Source: Atrina japonica
Taxonomy: Eukaryota > Mollusca > Bivalvia > Pterioida > Pinnidae
DNA length: 64,000 nt
NCBI GenBank assembly: GCA_030159075.1
Contig: BROG01000111.1
Span: 835,501 to 899,500 of the forward strand
Direction of reading: 5' to 3'
The first letter of the stretch is position 1; every line of letters starts with the position of its first letter. Shown here in pieces: positions 11,301-20,904 of this stretch. Position numbers and translations under genes: made by a program. The notes under the pieces are model-generated. The model was not told the DNA's origin and searched no databases. It worked only from the letters and a program-made list of their open reading frames with translations.

Positions 11301-13534
11301 CGTTTTAATCGAATACTTTAATGACCAAATCCAACAAGTTAACATGAACTCAACATTAAAGTACATCGAGCTGGGTCCCTGAAGGTTCAATGTACTAACC
11401 CCTACCCTTCTTAGTTTACATCCATGACCTACCAGACGGAGTTCATGGACAGATAAGACTGGTTTGGGAAAAAGACCTAAAACTCGCAAAGATCCAACAA
11501 TTATCAGATTTTGATAACCAAAACATATTGATGAACGGATTAAGTCATATTAACAGAAACGACTTGAACATTTTGGTTTGTCCATATTTTTTCTTGAAAA
11601 CCTTTATCATTTGTATTATTTTGACCTTGCTTGCAATTACTGTTTCGTTAAATGAAATGTTGTTACCTGTTCAGTAGCGGCAGTTTAGTCGTTTGTACCA
11701 GTTGTAACTAGGATTTCTTCCTCACCTATTTCATTTGAATTTAATTGTGGACTCACCGCAGGTGTGACCGGTCAACAGGAGATGCTCACTCATCCATTGC
11801 ACCAGATCCCACCTCTAAATTTCGAGAGGTTCTTGTTTGTCCAATATTCAACAGATTTGTACACTGTATCCTGGTCAACAGATTTGTACACTGTATCCTG
11901 GTCAACAGATTTGTACACTGTATCCTGGTCAACAGATTTGTACACTGTATCCTGGTCAACAGATTTGTACACTGTATCCTGGTCAACAGATTTGTACACT
12001 GTATCCTGGTCAACAGATTTGCACACTGTATCCTGGTCAACAGATTTGTACACTGTATCCTGGTCAACAGATTTGTACACTGTATCCTAGACATCCTGAA
12101 GATTAATACTTTAGTATATCAAAATACAAAGTATAAATCTTCAGTATTATCAGGACAAATATACAAATCTGGTGATACTGGACAAATACGGGTCTTTGGA
12201 AATCAGGTGTTATGGAGGAGAAAGCATCCCCTGTTATCCGGTCACACCCTTCGTGAGTCCACAGTGAAATTCAAGTGAAATAGGTGAGGAAGAAATTCAC
12301 GTCACAATTGGTACAGACGACTATCATATTTGTGATTTTCATAATATGATATTTAGTTATGTTGCGATATGTATTATATATGAATGAAATATATGTATCA
12401 TTGTTTGTTTAGGTTCATTCCTGTATTGTATTGGACAGGACGCCAGAATTTACTGTGTGGATAACACATATCAGCTGTCGATAGTGAGTGCGAGTTATGG
12501 CAGAGATCCACCAAGATGTGGAGCAAGCGGTGGTTCCACATGTGAGGAACCCTCCACCACTGCAACGCTTGGAGATATATGTAATGGAAATAATACGTGT
12601 TCTTTTAATATCACTGATGAGATATTTGGTTCTAGTTGTGGACCCAGCAACAAAAGACTCCATTTTTGGGCTTCTTGTTATTGTGAGTGCACCACTAACT
12701 GACCACTACTATGGTTTTTTTTTATATTAGTGGAGAAAACGTTTAAATATACCATTCGTCTAATGTTAGCGAGTATAACTCGACTATGTTAAATATGGCT
12801 TTTTTTAACTTTAAACAAGTTTTATTTCATCACTGACATATCAGAATACAATACAATTATAATTTAATAGTAATAATATGGCTTATGACTGACATACCTG
12901 AATATACATTGCGTTTAGAAAAATTATTTTGTCAAGGACAATAACAAGAAACTGAACTGTTTACCATGCAATAAAACAAAAATAGCGAAAAGGTTCATGT
13001 AAATAAATTTATTTCAAGTATTTTGATTTGCAATTACTTAGAATAATAAATGAAATCATTTACTATGGTCAATATAAGGAAATGAAGGACAATTTATATG
13101 ATTGTATTTTTGCAGTGATTACAACTACGACTAACACAATCACATCACAGTCGACAGCTGTACAGACAACAGTCGGTTCAACATCCCCGCAAACTGACGT
13201 ATCAACAACAGATCAACCATCGTCTACAACAAGCGTAGGGTTCTCGACAGCAGCCACCAGTACAGGTACCTCTACCACAGCAGGAAGTAATATGTGTCTA
13301 TGCAGTTGTCATTCTGAAAACAATTCAACTTTAGAAAACAGAATTCAAGAAATAAAAGACATTTTAACAATTGACAAAAACACGTTGTCATCTAAGATAA
13401 GAGCCAAGACAAGCGCTGCTGACGCACGTGAAACTTCTGCTTACATGGGATATACAGCTATTATTTTCATTTCCCTTATCCTTGGCTTACTCATTTTGGT
13501 GGATGTCTTAAATATTTTTTCCAGTTTTAATTGA
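4066..13534 (+). CDS. Predicted membrane-anchored SUEL (rhamnose/galactose-binding) lectin, three exons
   Basis: Predicted join: 4066-4144, 12413-12682, 13116-13534, giving 255 residues plus stop. The start ATG sits in a favourable context (ACAATGG). Exon 1 encodes a signal peptide with hydrophobic core around [13 protein letters not shown]. Exon 2 is a single SUEL lectin domain (about residues 28-116): it has the YGR motif at 55-57, the CNGNNTCSF block, FGSSC in place of the usual FGDPC, and nine cysteines. Exon 3 gives a Ser/Thr-rich stalk (118-176, probably O-glycosylated), a CLCSCH cluster (177-182), a charged segment, and one membrane helix near 229-251. Donors are GTGAGT at 4145 and 12683; acceptors are TTTAG at 12412 and TTGCAG at 13115. 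Both joins are phase 1 and the frame closes exactly. Inference: a cell-surface carbohydrate receptor with a very short cytoplasmic end, possibly in immunity or cell adhesion. The weakest part is the 8.3 kb first intron. Confidence 0.7.
4384..4501. repeat. (AT)n microsatellite inside lectin intron 1
   Basis: Long TA/AT run broken by GGAAGGA near 4458. The left flank CCTTTCC and this GGAAGG make an inverted pair around the first half. Confidence 0.95.
5385..5690 (-). repeat. Dispersed repeat ending in TTATGCCCCCG, with CTGT-rich segment
   Basis: On the minus strand it starts TTATGCCCCCGGCTTGAAAG, runs through a GTCTGTCTG-rich segment, and ends GGGGGCATTTGTGTTTCAC. The same order of blocks occurs on the plus strand at 38757-38970. 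I recall this repeat as common in bivalve genomes, but its class is unclear. Confidence 0.65.
5963..6380. mobile_element. Foldback (long inverted-repeat) non-autonomous element
   Basis: Bases 5995-6044 and 6285-6334 are inverted repeats of 50 bp with few mismatches (shared cores GTTTTCCGATCCA and ACCTTGACAGATT). Weaker inverted similarity continues outward to an ATATCT block at both ends (5964 and 6379). The middle, about 240 bp, has no open frame. No target-site duplication could be fixed. Confidence 0.7.
6391..8141. other. Lectin intron 1, nothing recognised
   Basis: AT-rich intronic sequence. No coding exon, RNA gene or repeat family was recognised. Confidence 0.45.
8142..8316. repeat. 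Compound (GAT)n and (TTA)n microsatellite
   Basis: GAT/ATG triplets at 8142-8208 are followed by TTA triplets at about 8214-8316. The poly-Met/poly-Tyr frame across it is only a reading of the repeat. Confidence 0.95.
8317..9747. other. Lectin intron 1, nothing recognised
   Basis: AT-rich DNA without codon character or an obvious repeat. Confidence 0.45.
9748..9835 (+). repeat. Dispersed repeat with a TACTCAAA/TTTGAGTA palindrome
   Basis: Blocks CATCACTCACATAAA, GATTTTACCTGTAAAA and GCGGTACTCAAAATTTGGGA align in order with the copy at 48780-48880 and the inverted copy at 3512-3625. Confidence 0.6.
9836..11368. other. Lectin intron 1, mostly unassigned
   Basis: Bases 10451-10478 (GTAAAATCACGGTCCGCAAT, then CGCTATGG) match one arm of the hairpin at 48635-48698. 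Around 10495 and 10675 are short inverted blocks AAATCTCTCG and CGAGAGATTT. Nothing coding was recognised. Confidence 0.45.
11369..11490 (+). pseudogene. Scrap of a LINE reverse transcriptase
   Basis: The frame at 11369 reads SWVPEGSMY, stop, [21 protein letters not shown]. This matches the RT region of Jockey/CR1-like LINEs, normally xGVPQGSxLGPLLF then YINDLPD (family knowledge). The catalytic FADD that should follow is not recognisable and there is an internal stop, so this is dead sequence inside the lectin intron. Confidence 0.55.
11590..12095 (+). mobile_element. Penelope-like family A end with expanded minisatellite
   Basis: Begins with decayed C-terminal coding sequence (CGTTAAATGAAATGTTGTTA is equivalent to the RT terminus at 42.2 kb). 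It continues with GTGGACTCACCGCAGGTGTG and CCAGATCCCACCTCTAAATT into the tail. At the position where other copies have one ACAGATTTGTA...TCCTGG block, this copy has a tandem array (11848-12090). It abuts an inverted partner at 12096. Confidence 0.75.
11848..12090. repeat. 27-bp minisatellite, nine units
   Basis: Nine near-identical 27-bp units (CAGATTTGTACACTGTATCC plus TGGTCAA), one with a single T-to-C change. Because the unit is a multiple of three and stop-free, five of the six frames stay open across it. The long frames here are not genes. Confidence 0.95.
12096..12330 (-). mobile_element. Penelope-like family A end, inverted partner
   Basis: Reverse-orientation copy of the same tail: TACAAAGTATAAATCTTCAG, then GGTCACACCCTTCGTGAGTC, then AAATAGGTGAGGAAGAAATT. 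It mirrors 11690-11850 closely, so the two form a large imperfect inverted repeat tail to tail. Confidence 0.75.
12413..12682 (+). CDS. Lectin gene exon 2 (SUEL domain)
   Basis: A 270-base exon, phase 1 at both ends, bounded by TTTAG and GTGAGT. It encodes one complete lectin domain with the [10 protein letters not shown] and [10 protein letters not shown] blocks. A symmetric 1-1 exon that holds exactly one extracellular domain is a strong sign of a real exon. Confidence 0.8.
13116..13534 (+). CDS. Lectin gene exon 3 (Ser/Thr stalk, Cys cluster, membrane helix)
   Basis: Acceptor TTTTTGCAG ends at 13115; the stop codon ends at 13534. Encodes [10 protein letters not shown] at its start, then CLCSCH, then [19 protein letters not shown], then a hydrophobic run [18 protein letters not shown] recall similar C-terminal blocks (Cys cluster, LSS..R.K.SA.D.R, helix) in many uncharacterised bivalve surface proteins; that is memory, not a search. 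Confidence 0.75.
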
Positions 13535-15680
13535 CGAACAACGTTTTGTGTAATACAAATTGATTCCTTTATCGAAAAAACCTTCAGATTAAACATCGAG
13601 ATTTTTAACACTCAAGGGAGATTTTCTTACCATTCAACACATTCATGTAAGATTGTATTATTAGCCCACAGGCATATGATATATCCCATGTAATCTGGCG
13701 GTGTGGAGTCTCTGGAACACGTTTTTGCTTTCTTGACCAGGACGAGTTTAAGTTTTATATATTGTGTATAACTAAATTAACTTTACACTGGCAAGAGTAA
13801 TCGTTCCTACTTGTCAAAATACATAAGGGAGTATCCAGTGATGGATAAAACGTTTTCCCCGTGCAGCTTCTTGTGGCTGGAGCACAATTTTTGTATAGAC
13901 ATAAAAGTTAGGATTATCCATTGGTACTTCTTCATTTTCCCTTAAGTATATATGTATATTATTTGTAAAGAGATATTCTAAATTATATTATTTGAAAGCA
14001 CTCTCTTACTCATAATATGAGATATATGAGGTATTCAGCTTTTGAGATATTTGTGCAAAACAGCAGTTACAAATAAACGGATTTATGTTTCAAAGAGTGG
14101 CATTTGACCCCAGATAAACAATAATTGTTTTAAGATAATGGTTTACCTATATTTGGGCATTTTGTTAAAGGAGTAGGAATATGAAGTGTGTAAAATGGCC
14201 CTGTGTCAGAATCAAATGATTTTACTTTTAAAATGCAGAGTGCATGACCACATTTTTAAACTTGATGTACATTTTTAAAGAAAACTCTTTTATACCATCA
14301 TTTTGGGGCTAAAACATGAAAATGTGACAAAAATCGCATATTTCTGGAAATTATTTTTAAAAATTATCTGTTCGGATATGCATTCAATCAAATGACACAT
14401 ATGTATTTGTCTAAGTTCATTCCATATCTAAAAAAATTCAAAGATCCAAAAAACATTTTTTTTAAACATTGTATATTGTGATATTTTTGCAGTCAAGTAA
14501 CCTATAATTATGTCTTTACGTGCGGTCATTCCATATTACAAACAATTGGAAAGTTCCAATAAATGGTTATTTGGGGTAAAATCATGGGAAATGATTGAAA
14601 ATCACAGATATTTTTTTTTATTTGTCTGATGAAATTCATTCTAATCAAGTGACAGTCTTAAATGTTGGTTATTCTCTGTCATGTTCTGATAAAACATTCG
14701 AAAAATTAATTCTTATGTACAGTGAATTATTCGGGTGAAGAAAAAACATGAAAGGTATATAGAAACCACATATTTATGGAAATGATATATGAAATTCATA
14801 TCTTGTAAATTATTTTCTTATTAGATATTAGAAGAATATTTATATACCTCTTCATGTCCTCGCTTTAACGCCCAATAAGCGAGGAACCCAGGTGGTGTCT
14901 CAGATCTGACATTTACCCTTCAACCTGTTGGACCTGGGTAGCCCAAGTAGATTCGTTACATCCCGCCAGCATAGCTATCAAGGTCATCGACTAACTAAAT
15001 CCCCTTCACCAGGGAAAGGTACAGCGCAGGGGGAAATTATAAGGCTAAGACAGGATTTTTGGTTTTTACTTGATACAGGTTGGGTATACATGTCTAGGAA
15101 ATAATTAAGGTAGCGGGACCAGAAGCAGGAAAAGTATCGCATTTTATATCCACATTTCATCATTTTGATTTTCTTTTTCATGGATTTCCTAAAATTATGA
15201 TTTTCAACAGAATCTGTGGAAATAATTAATCCATCCGAGTAATATATGAAGAGATTAAATAATACAAATAAATATTACAAACTATAAACACGGATGTCGT
15301 TGAGTGAGGCAGATAAAAGAGAGCAGAAATTCACTGTATTAATATATAGTAGGTATCATATAAACATTTAATTATGCGTGCTATATCTTTTTACTATACT
15401 ATTAAATTGAAATACTGGACTAAAGAAAAAAAATTGTTTGTTTTATATTTGTTTACATCCAATCATTTTTTTCAATTATTTTAATATTTCACCGACTATA
15501 GGAGTGTGGTTGGAGCATCACGATTCGAAACAATGAAGTGTCTCACCACTAGTCAGCGCTGATATTGTTAGAAAGTGTTTGCCAGTTTAATTGCGGCAGA
15601 ATACATTATAATTGATTTCTTTTCTTCACCATTAAATAACTGGTCGCCATCATATGCCTGGAAAATTGTTATAACCCGGT
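13535..15680. other. Downstream of lectin gene, unassigned
   Basis: 3' flank of the lectin gene. A GC-richer patch at about 14870-15060 (with ACCTGGGTAGCCCAAGTAGA) stands out from its AT-rich surroundings and may be an old repeat. No exon was recognised. Confidence 0.4.
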
Positions 15681-15689
15681 TACATGAAT

Positions 15690-15750
15690 CGATCCCCGGA
15701 CGTCCCGCCTGCAAGTCGAATGATCTACCAAGAGACAACCGCAAGTAGAA
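15690..15750 (-). repeat. tRNA-derived SINE head
   Basis: The reverse complement contains an A-box-like TTGGTAGATCATTCGACTTG and a B-box-like GGGGATCGATTC. There is no plausible acceptor stem, so it is a SINE or tRNA relic rather than a tRNA gene. Confidence 0.45.
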
Positions 15751-15759
15751 TTTACCTTT

Positions 15760-16914
15760 TTACATACTTTTGATAAAAACAAATATTGTCGTGGTTCATA
15801 CTAAAGAGGAAATAATATTACATAGCCGGCTACTGGTCCAGTAATGTGTAGAAATATAATTGGAATATCAACTGACAGCTGTTCATTATTTCACATCGTA
15901 TTACTAGCAAACAAAGTAAAAAAAAAACCATGGGTGTAATTCATTTTATAAAAACATGATGTATAGCATATCAACAGTTAAAACATTTGTAGTACCACCC
16001 TCACTGAGAGCAAGTACTTTGATGACGTCAATTTTGTCTACCTTATATTTATCAAGCTACTTACAGTTGAATACCTGAATAGCCTTTTAACTACATGCTA
16101 CGTCAATGATAATAGGAAAGCAACTCATTTCATAATTTCAAACAATGTTACGTTTATCTTATGTTATGATTATTTAGTTTATACATGTATATAAACACTC
16201 TATAAATGAAGATTTTCATGTCAATAATTAAAGGTATTATTTCCTACATGAATTTCAACTTATTGAAACGTACAATAAAATATTTCAATAAAACTGTTAA
16301 AACATTATTGAATGCATTGTTTTAAAATTGAAAATTTAAAATTAAATTGACTTTCGAACAAAAACTCGATAATAAAAATAGACCCGTGGTCGTGGGACAA
16401 GATTTACTGAAACGTACAAAACCCCTAAAGAAATGAATGATAACGAATTTTGACAACATGAACAACGTCATGTAATAAACAATTTTCAAATGAAATTGAT
16501 CAACTGACTCATTGTGTTCTGCATGTTTTGAAAGGAAAGTAAAGCCGAAGCCTCTATCCAGTATCATGAGTATAAAAGCAGACGTACAAGTGCCACTATT
16601 CCGAAGATGTATTATTCTGAAGGTCCACCAGTCACAAATATGTATTCGTGCTCGATTATGGTGGTCCGGTAAGCCATACATGCCAATTTGGGGCCTCTTG
16701 TTTAATTAACATTCGGAGCTTTGGACTGGTGGACCGTGACCGCAGGTATATGATACAGAACGGAGGCAATGACGGTCACATATGAGAAAAAGCCATCCGG
16801 AAAGGAGCAAATGTGGAAATGACACATAGTCAAACATTTTCAAAAAAAGAAGTAGGGTAGCATCAATTCATGTTAGCCATTTTATCGAATATACGACCTT
16901 GAATGTGCATATCC
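15760..16914. other. Unassigned intergenic DNA
   Basis: AT-rich sequence. Overlapping frames on both strands near 16.3-16.7 kb have no family resemblance I can see. Confidence 0.4.
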
Positions 16915-17026
16915 CACTGTGACAGGTGTTTGATTTGAAAAAAACACAACCTACAGCAAAATATTTCATTTGTCATCTTCTCAAAATAGGACATTTATCA
17001 AATTGAACAGAAACAAGATATTACTG

Positions 17027-17180
17027 AATGACATCAATGAAATCAGAAGTGACCTTGTGCAACTTTATGTTGAAGTCACGTGATCTGAGGTCAAACTATT
17101 CTGACAAAACTGAATGGAATAGAGAAACTCAAAAATCGCTGTAAAACTGAATGGGATAGAAAAACTCGAAAATCGCTATT
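17027..17180. mobile_element. Partial MITE related to 49629-49985
   Basis: Shares ATCAATGAAA, then TGACCTTG, then TGATCTGAGGTCAAACTATT, then ACTGAATGGAATAGAGAAAC with the right half of the element at 49.6-50.0 kb. The terminal block AAACTGAATGG...AACTCGAAAATCGCT is itself duplicated in tandem here. Confidence 0.5.
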
Positions 17181-17854
17181 ACGATAGAGTACGAAATTCA
17201 ATTGCACACCACAAATGAATTCGAATTGCGGCACGTTTAGGCCGTTCCAAGTTTTTTTATGTTATGCGTCCACCCTGATTACACAAACCTAATTACCTAT
17301 TCAAAAAACACACACACACACACAACCTGATGTAAAACACAAAACTCTTCAATTGTAATTTTGACCATTAAATAGAAATAAATAGCATCAGGTTATGGAG
17401 TTGAGTTGAGTAAATTGGTTCTACTAATCAGAGCACGCTACAGTACACTTTAAATATATGATGGTAGATCTATATTAGCTTTATTTTATCTAACCTGTGT
17501 CTGCATCTAACCAACTACAAAAATAAAACACTTTCATTCTATGCGTTGTAAGAAACAATAATGCATTCCCCGATTACCAATTGTGTGTGTGTTTTCTTTT
17601 TTTTTTTTTTTGTACAAATAAATGCCTTATCATTGAGTTAATTTTTTTGTATCATTTTATTTGATAAAAATAAAAGGGAAATAAATGTTTAATATAACAT
17701 TCAGGATCATAAAACACGTCATCGATTGTTGAATATTTTTTTAACAGTAAGCTGGGTCAGAAGGACGTTTCAAGCAAGTGCAAAGATGGAGATATTATTA
17801 AACTCATATGCTAATATCGAAATACTTTTAGTTTTTTTATTTTGATTTTGAAAA
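17181..17854. other. Unassigned intergenic DNA
   Basis: Contains a short (CA)n run near 17310 and a T-run near 17600; otherwise nothing recognised. Confidence 0.4.
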
Positions 17855-17990
17855 ATGTTTTACGCCACAATCAACAAAATGTTCAGTAATATGGTGGCGG
17901 CCAGGTTTTAATGGTGGAGAAGAGAACCCGGTTACAATGTACGTGGGAAGACACCACCGTCTTTCCGCAAGTAGAAATGCTTTCAAAACG
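17855..17990 (+). repeat. Dispersed repeat C (TACGCCACAATCAACAA...CTTTCCGCAAGTA)
   Basis: Three copies in the window share AACAATTTTTCAGTTATATGG-like, GGAGAAGAGAACCCGGTTAC-like and CTTCCGCAAGTAAACTGGCA-like blocks: here, 26955-27085 and 44957-45095. It resembles a repeat I recall as widespread in bivalves. Confidence 0.6.
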
Positions 17991-18362
17991 ATTCTAAGTT
18001 GTATGCTATGCTCATAGAAAAGAACTTAATGTGCTACGCCTCCCTTAATAATATATTGTGTTGGATAAAACTCAGGGGGAAATGAAGGTGATTTTCTTTA
18101 CCTTTACCTTTCTTGCAAATTTAGGTTCATGCATGCATTCATAATGAAAATTGATAGTCTTCCTATTATTTCAATAGCTAATGACGAGTATCTCTTATTT
18201 GAATCCTTTTCGCTCGTTCCATTAATAGATGATGATAAGAAATAACGTTAATATTACTAAAATACCGACTTAATTATGAAATTAATCCATAACTATGTAT
18301 CAATCATGATTAAAAGATGAAATGATGAAAAAACAAGTTCATTTATATTACATAACGTATAT

Positions 18363-18510
18363 GCCAGCAGGTGACGCTGACTCCTTCCGGGCACCTGGTC
18401 CTATCTCGTTTGGGATTCGCAATCGTTCGTCATGTTGAGACCATTTGCATATCTAATTCGCTGTGTTCTAATGGACTTAAGAATCGATTGTCGATTTGTA
18501 CTTCTTCGAT
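18363..18510. repeat. SINE family 2, fragment
   Basis: GCCAGCAGGTGACGCTGACT, then GCACCTGGTCCTATCTCGTT, TGGGATTCGCAATCG and GTGTTCTAATGGACTT also occur at 39296-39515 and in part at 32866-32985. The 39 kb copy ends in a tRNA-like head. Confidence 0.6.
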
Positions 18511-18904
18511 TTTGCTTGACAAATTATATCAATATTCTTAGAAGCTCAAAATATAAACTGTTATATGTCATTATGATCTTCCGTGTGTAATATATAAAAT
18601 GTACATGAATATAATATGTTATATAAAAAGAAGCTAACAGATAATAAACTAATAGATAAAATATGATTCTGAATTATTTATTTACTCATATGTCAAAGTG
18701 ATCATTCATACATATAATTATAAAGCATGATATTCGATATAGTGTATGCATAAAATATTATTCAATTTAGATTATCACAGCAAAAACGTATAGTGCAGAA
18801 ACGCAAGACGGGATATTTCGTATAGGTGGTACTTCTTGTGGAATTCAAAGGTCGTCAAAAAGTCGGATATACTTTTCGTTGTTATATGCATGTGCATGGC
18901 ACAC

Positions 18905-19080
18905 CAAACTCACATTAATGAGTTAAACCTAGTTTTTTCACAGTCAAACCTAGGTTTTTTCGAGATAAACCTAGTTTACCTCAGTTAAATACTTTTGTGT
19001 TTATCTTAACCCACATTAACTGGTAAAATAGGTTTAATTGTGAAAAACTAAGATTAATTGCACAAAAATCACATTAAAAA
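18905..19080. repeat. Degenerate short-unit repeat (AAACCTAGTTTTTT)
   Basis: Units of roughly 22 bp built on TAAACCTAGTTTTTTC repeat with variation. A related array in mostly opposite sense lies at 20600-20720, on the other side of the Penelope-like copies. Confidence 0.5.
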
Positions 19081-19229
19081 TTCTAAACATCTTTTGGAAA
19101 AAATTAAGGCACATAATTTTTCAGTATTCACATTATTACATACGAATTTTTCGACTCTTAACACAACAATTCCACATAAAAATTAAAAGAAAGACTTTTT
19201 AACATCATAGACAACTGTTGTTTTTTTTA

Positions 19230-19885
19230 ATAAAGGTGATACCCAAAAATTTAAATATCTAGTGATTAGTTATCATGACACTTATTTTGTCCAACACCAC
19301 TCTGATTCTACACATAAATACACTGAAGTTGATATAAGCTGAACTTCTAATAGACAATATATTTGTAATGTCCGCCGACGTGGTCTTTCAACAAATTGTC
19401 GGCATCCTTATGGACACCAATGGTGTCCCTTTATAGGCTGACTCGTTCTTTTTATTTCAAGCAGACTTCATTCAGAAACTGCTGCATTAAAAGAAGAAAA
19501 AACTAGCGGTGTCCTTTAATTTGAATCCTTTAGTTTGACATTTAGATCGAAAACCGCGTTTAATGTCAACGTTCCGCAAATTTTATGGTCGGTATAATAG
19601 TCTTGTTTGCGACTACTCTGTTTCACTAAATGAAATGTTGAGTTGCCTTTTCGTTGGCGGTTGTTGAGACGTCTGTACCAATTGTGACGAGGATACACTC
19701 CTCACGTGTTTCATTGGACTTGAATGTGGACTCACGGCGGGTGTTACCGGTCGACAGGGGATGTTTACTCCTCCATGGCACCTGATCCCACCTCTTGGTT
19801 TCCAGAGGTCCGTGTTTGTCCATTTTTACTGGATTTGTATCTATGTCCTGGACATCCTATTGATTTATACTTTGGTATGTGAAAT
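19230..19885 (+). mobile_element. Penelope-like family A copy with internal deletion
   Basis: Starts in the RT (KYLVISYHDTYFVQHHSDST by translation near 19250) and passes a decayed GTNxAPL core. It reaches SFNL/LTFR at about 19545, where it jumps from the YIDD site straight to the region equivalent to SKTAF...ILWSV. It then runs through the full tail to about 19885. The missing segment starts and ends at an ATCGA motif. Confidence 0.75.
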
Positions 19886-20590
19886 TTTTATATATCGACG
19901 ACGTTTCGTCAATTAATAATGATAATTTTCATACATATGTCAATGGGATATATCTCAGCGAACTGGAAATTAAAGACACAACAGAATCAAGCACACACGC
20001 TTCATATTTTACTTACTATAGACACAGACGGGAAATTGGCAACTAAGCTATACGACCAACGCGACGATTTCGGATTTCCCATCGAAAACTTTCAACATTT
20101 AAGTAGTAATATCACACAGTCACCCGCATAGGGAGTTTATATTTCACAAATGATCCGATATTCCAGGCCGTGTTCAACATATGAACATTTCATATACAAA
20201 TGTCAACTATTCGCCGACAAATCATTGACACACATATATCGAAAACCGCGTCAACGTTCCGCAAATTTTACGGTCGGTATAATAGTCTTTGCAATTACTT
20301 TGTTTCACTAAGTGAAATGTTGAATTGCCTTTTCGTTGGGGGTTATTGAAACATCTCTAACAATTGTGACGAGGATTCGTTGCTCATGTATTTCATTTTG
20401 ATTTGACTGTGGACTCATGGCGTGCATAACCGGTCGACAGGGGATGATTAATCCTCCATGGCACCTGATCCCATCTCCTGGTTTCCAGAGATTCGTGTTT
20501 GTCTATTTTTACCAAATTTGTATGTATATCCTGGACATCCAAAAGATTTATACTTTGATATCTGAGATTTTTTATATTAATAATAATTTG
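19886..20590 (+). mobile_element. Penelope-like family A copy starting at the YIDD motif
   Basis: Begins TATATATCGACGACGTTTCG, which encodes the catalytic YIDD. It carries exactly the RT portion missing from the copy just upstream, in decayed form with stops, followed by another full tail ending near 20590. The two copies are in direct tandem. Confidence 0.75.
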
Positions 20591-20599
20591 TGTGATTGT

Positions 20600-20720
20600 T
20601 GCGTAATTAAACTTAGTTTTTCTCCAGTTAATGTCGGTTACTGAGAAAAATTGTTTAACTGGAAAAAATAGATTTATCTGAAAAAAAAATAGGCTTTACT
20701 GAGAAACTCTAGGGTTAACA
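20600..20720. repeat. Degenerate short-unit repeat, partner of 18905-19080
   Basis: TTAAACTTAGTTTTTCTCCA and, inverted, GATTTATCTGAAAAAAAAAT and GGCTTTACTGAGAAAC. Unit structure is as at 18.9-19.1 kb. Confidence 0.45.
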
Positions 20721-20904
20721 AATAAAAGAACGCTAAAAAGACTTGCAGTTTCCATTATTCATTGGCACTTCTTCCACATTTCCACTTGATATCCCCTTTC
20801 TCTTTCTGAATTATACATTTATTTTGAAATTTGAGATGGATTTATTAATGAAACCTTATTGACAGAAAAAATCGTCTTGAACATTTAATTTGTTCCGTTT
20901 TCTA

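Noticed and set aside
11745..12278. Long overlapping open frames on both strands (for example repeated STDLYTVSW)
   Set aside because: They are five-frame readings of a 27-bp tandem repeat inside a Penelope-like tail; no start context, splice or codon evidence.
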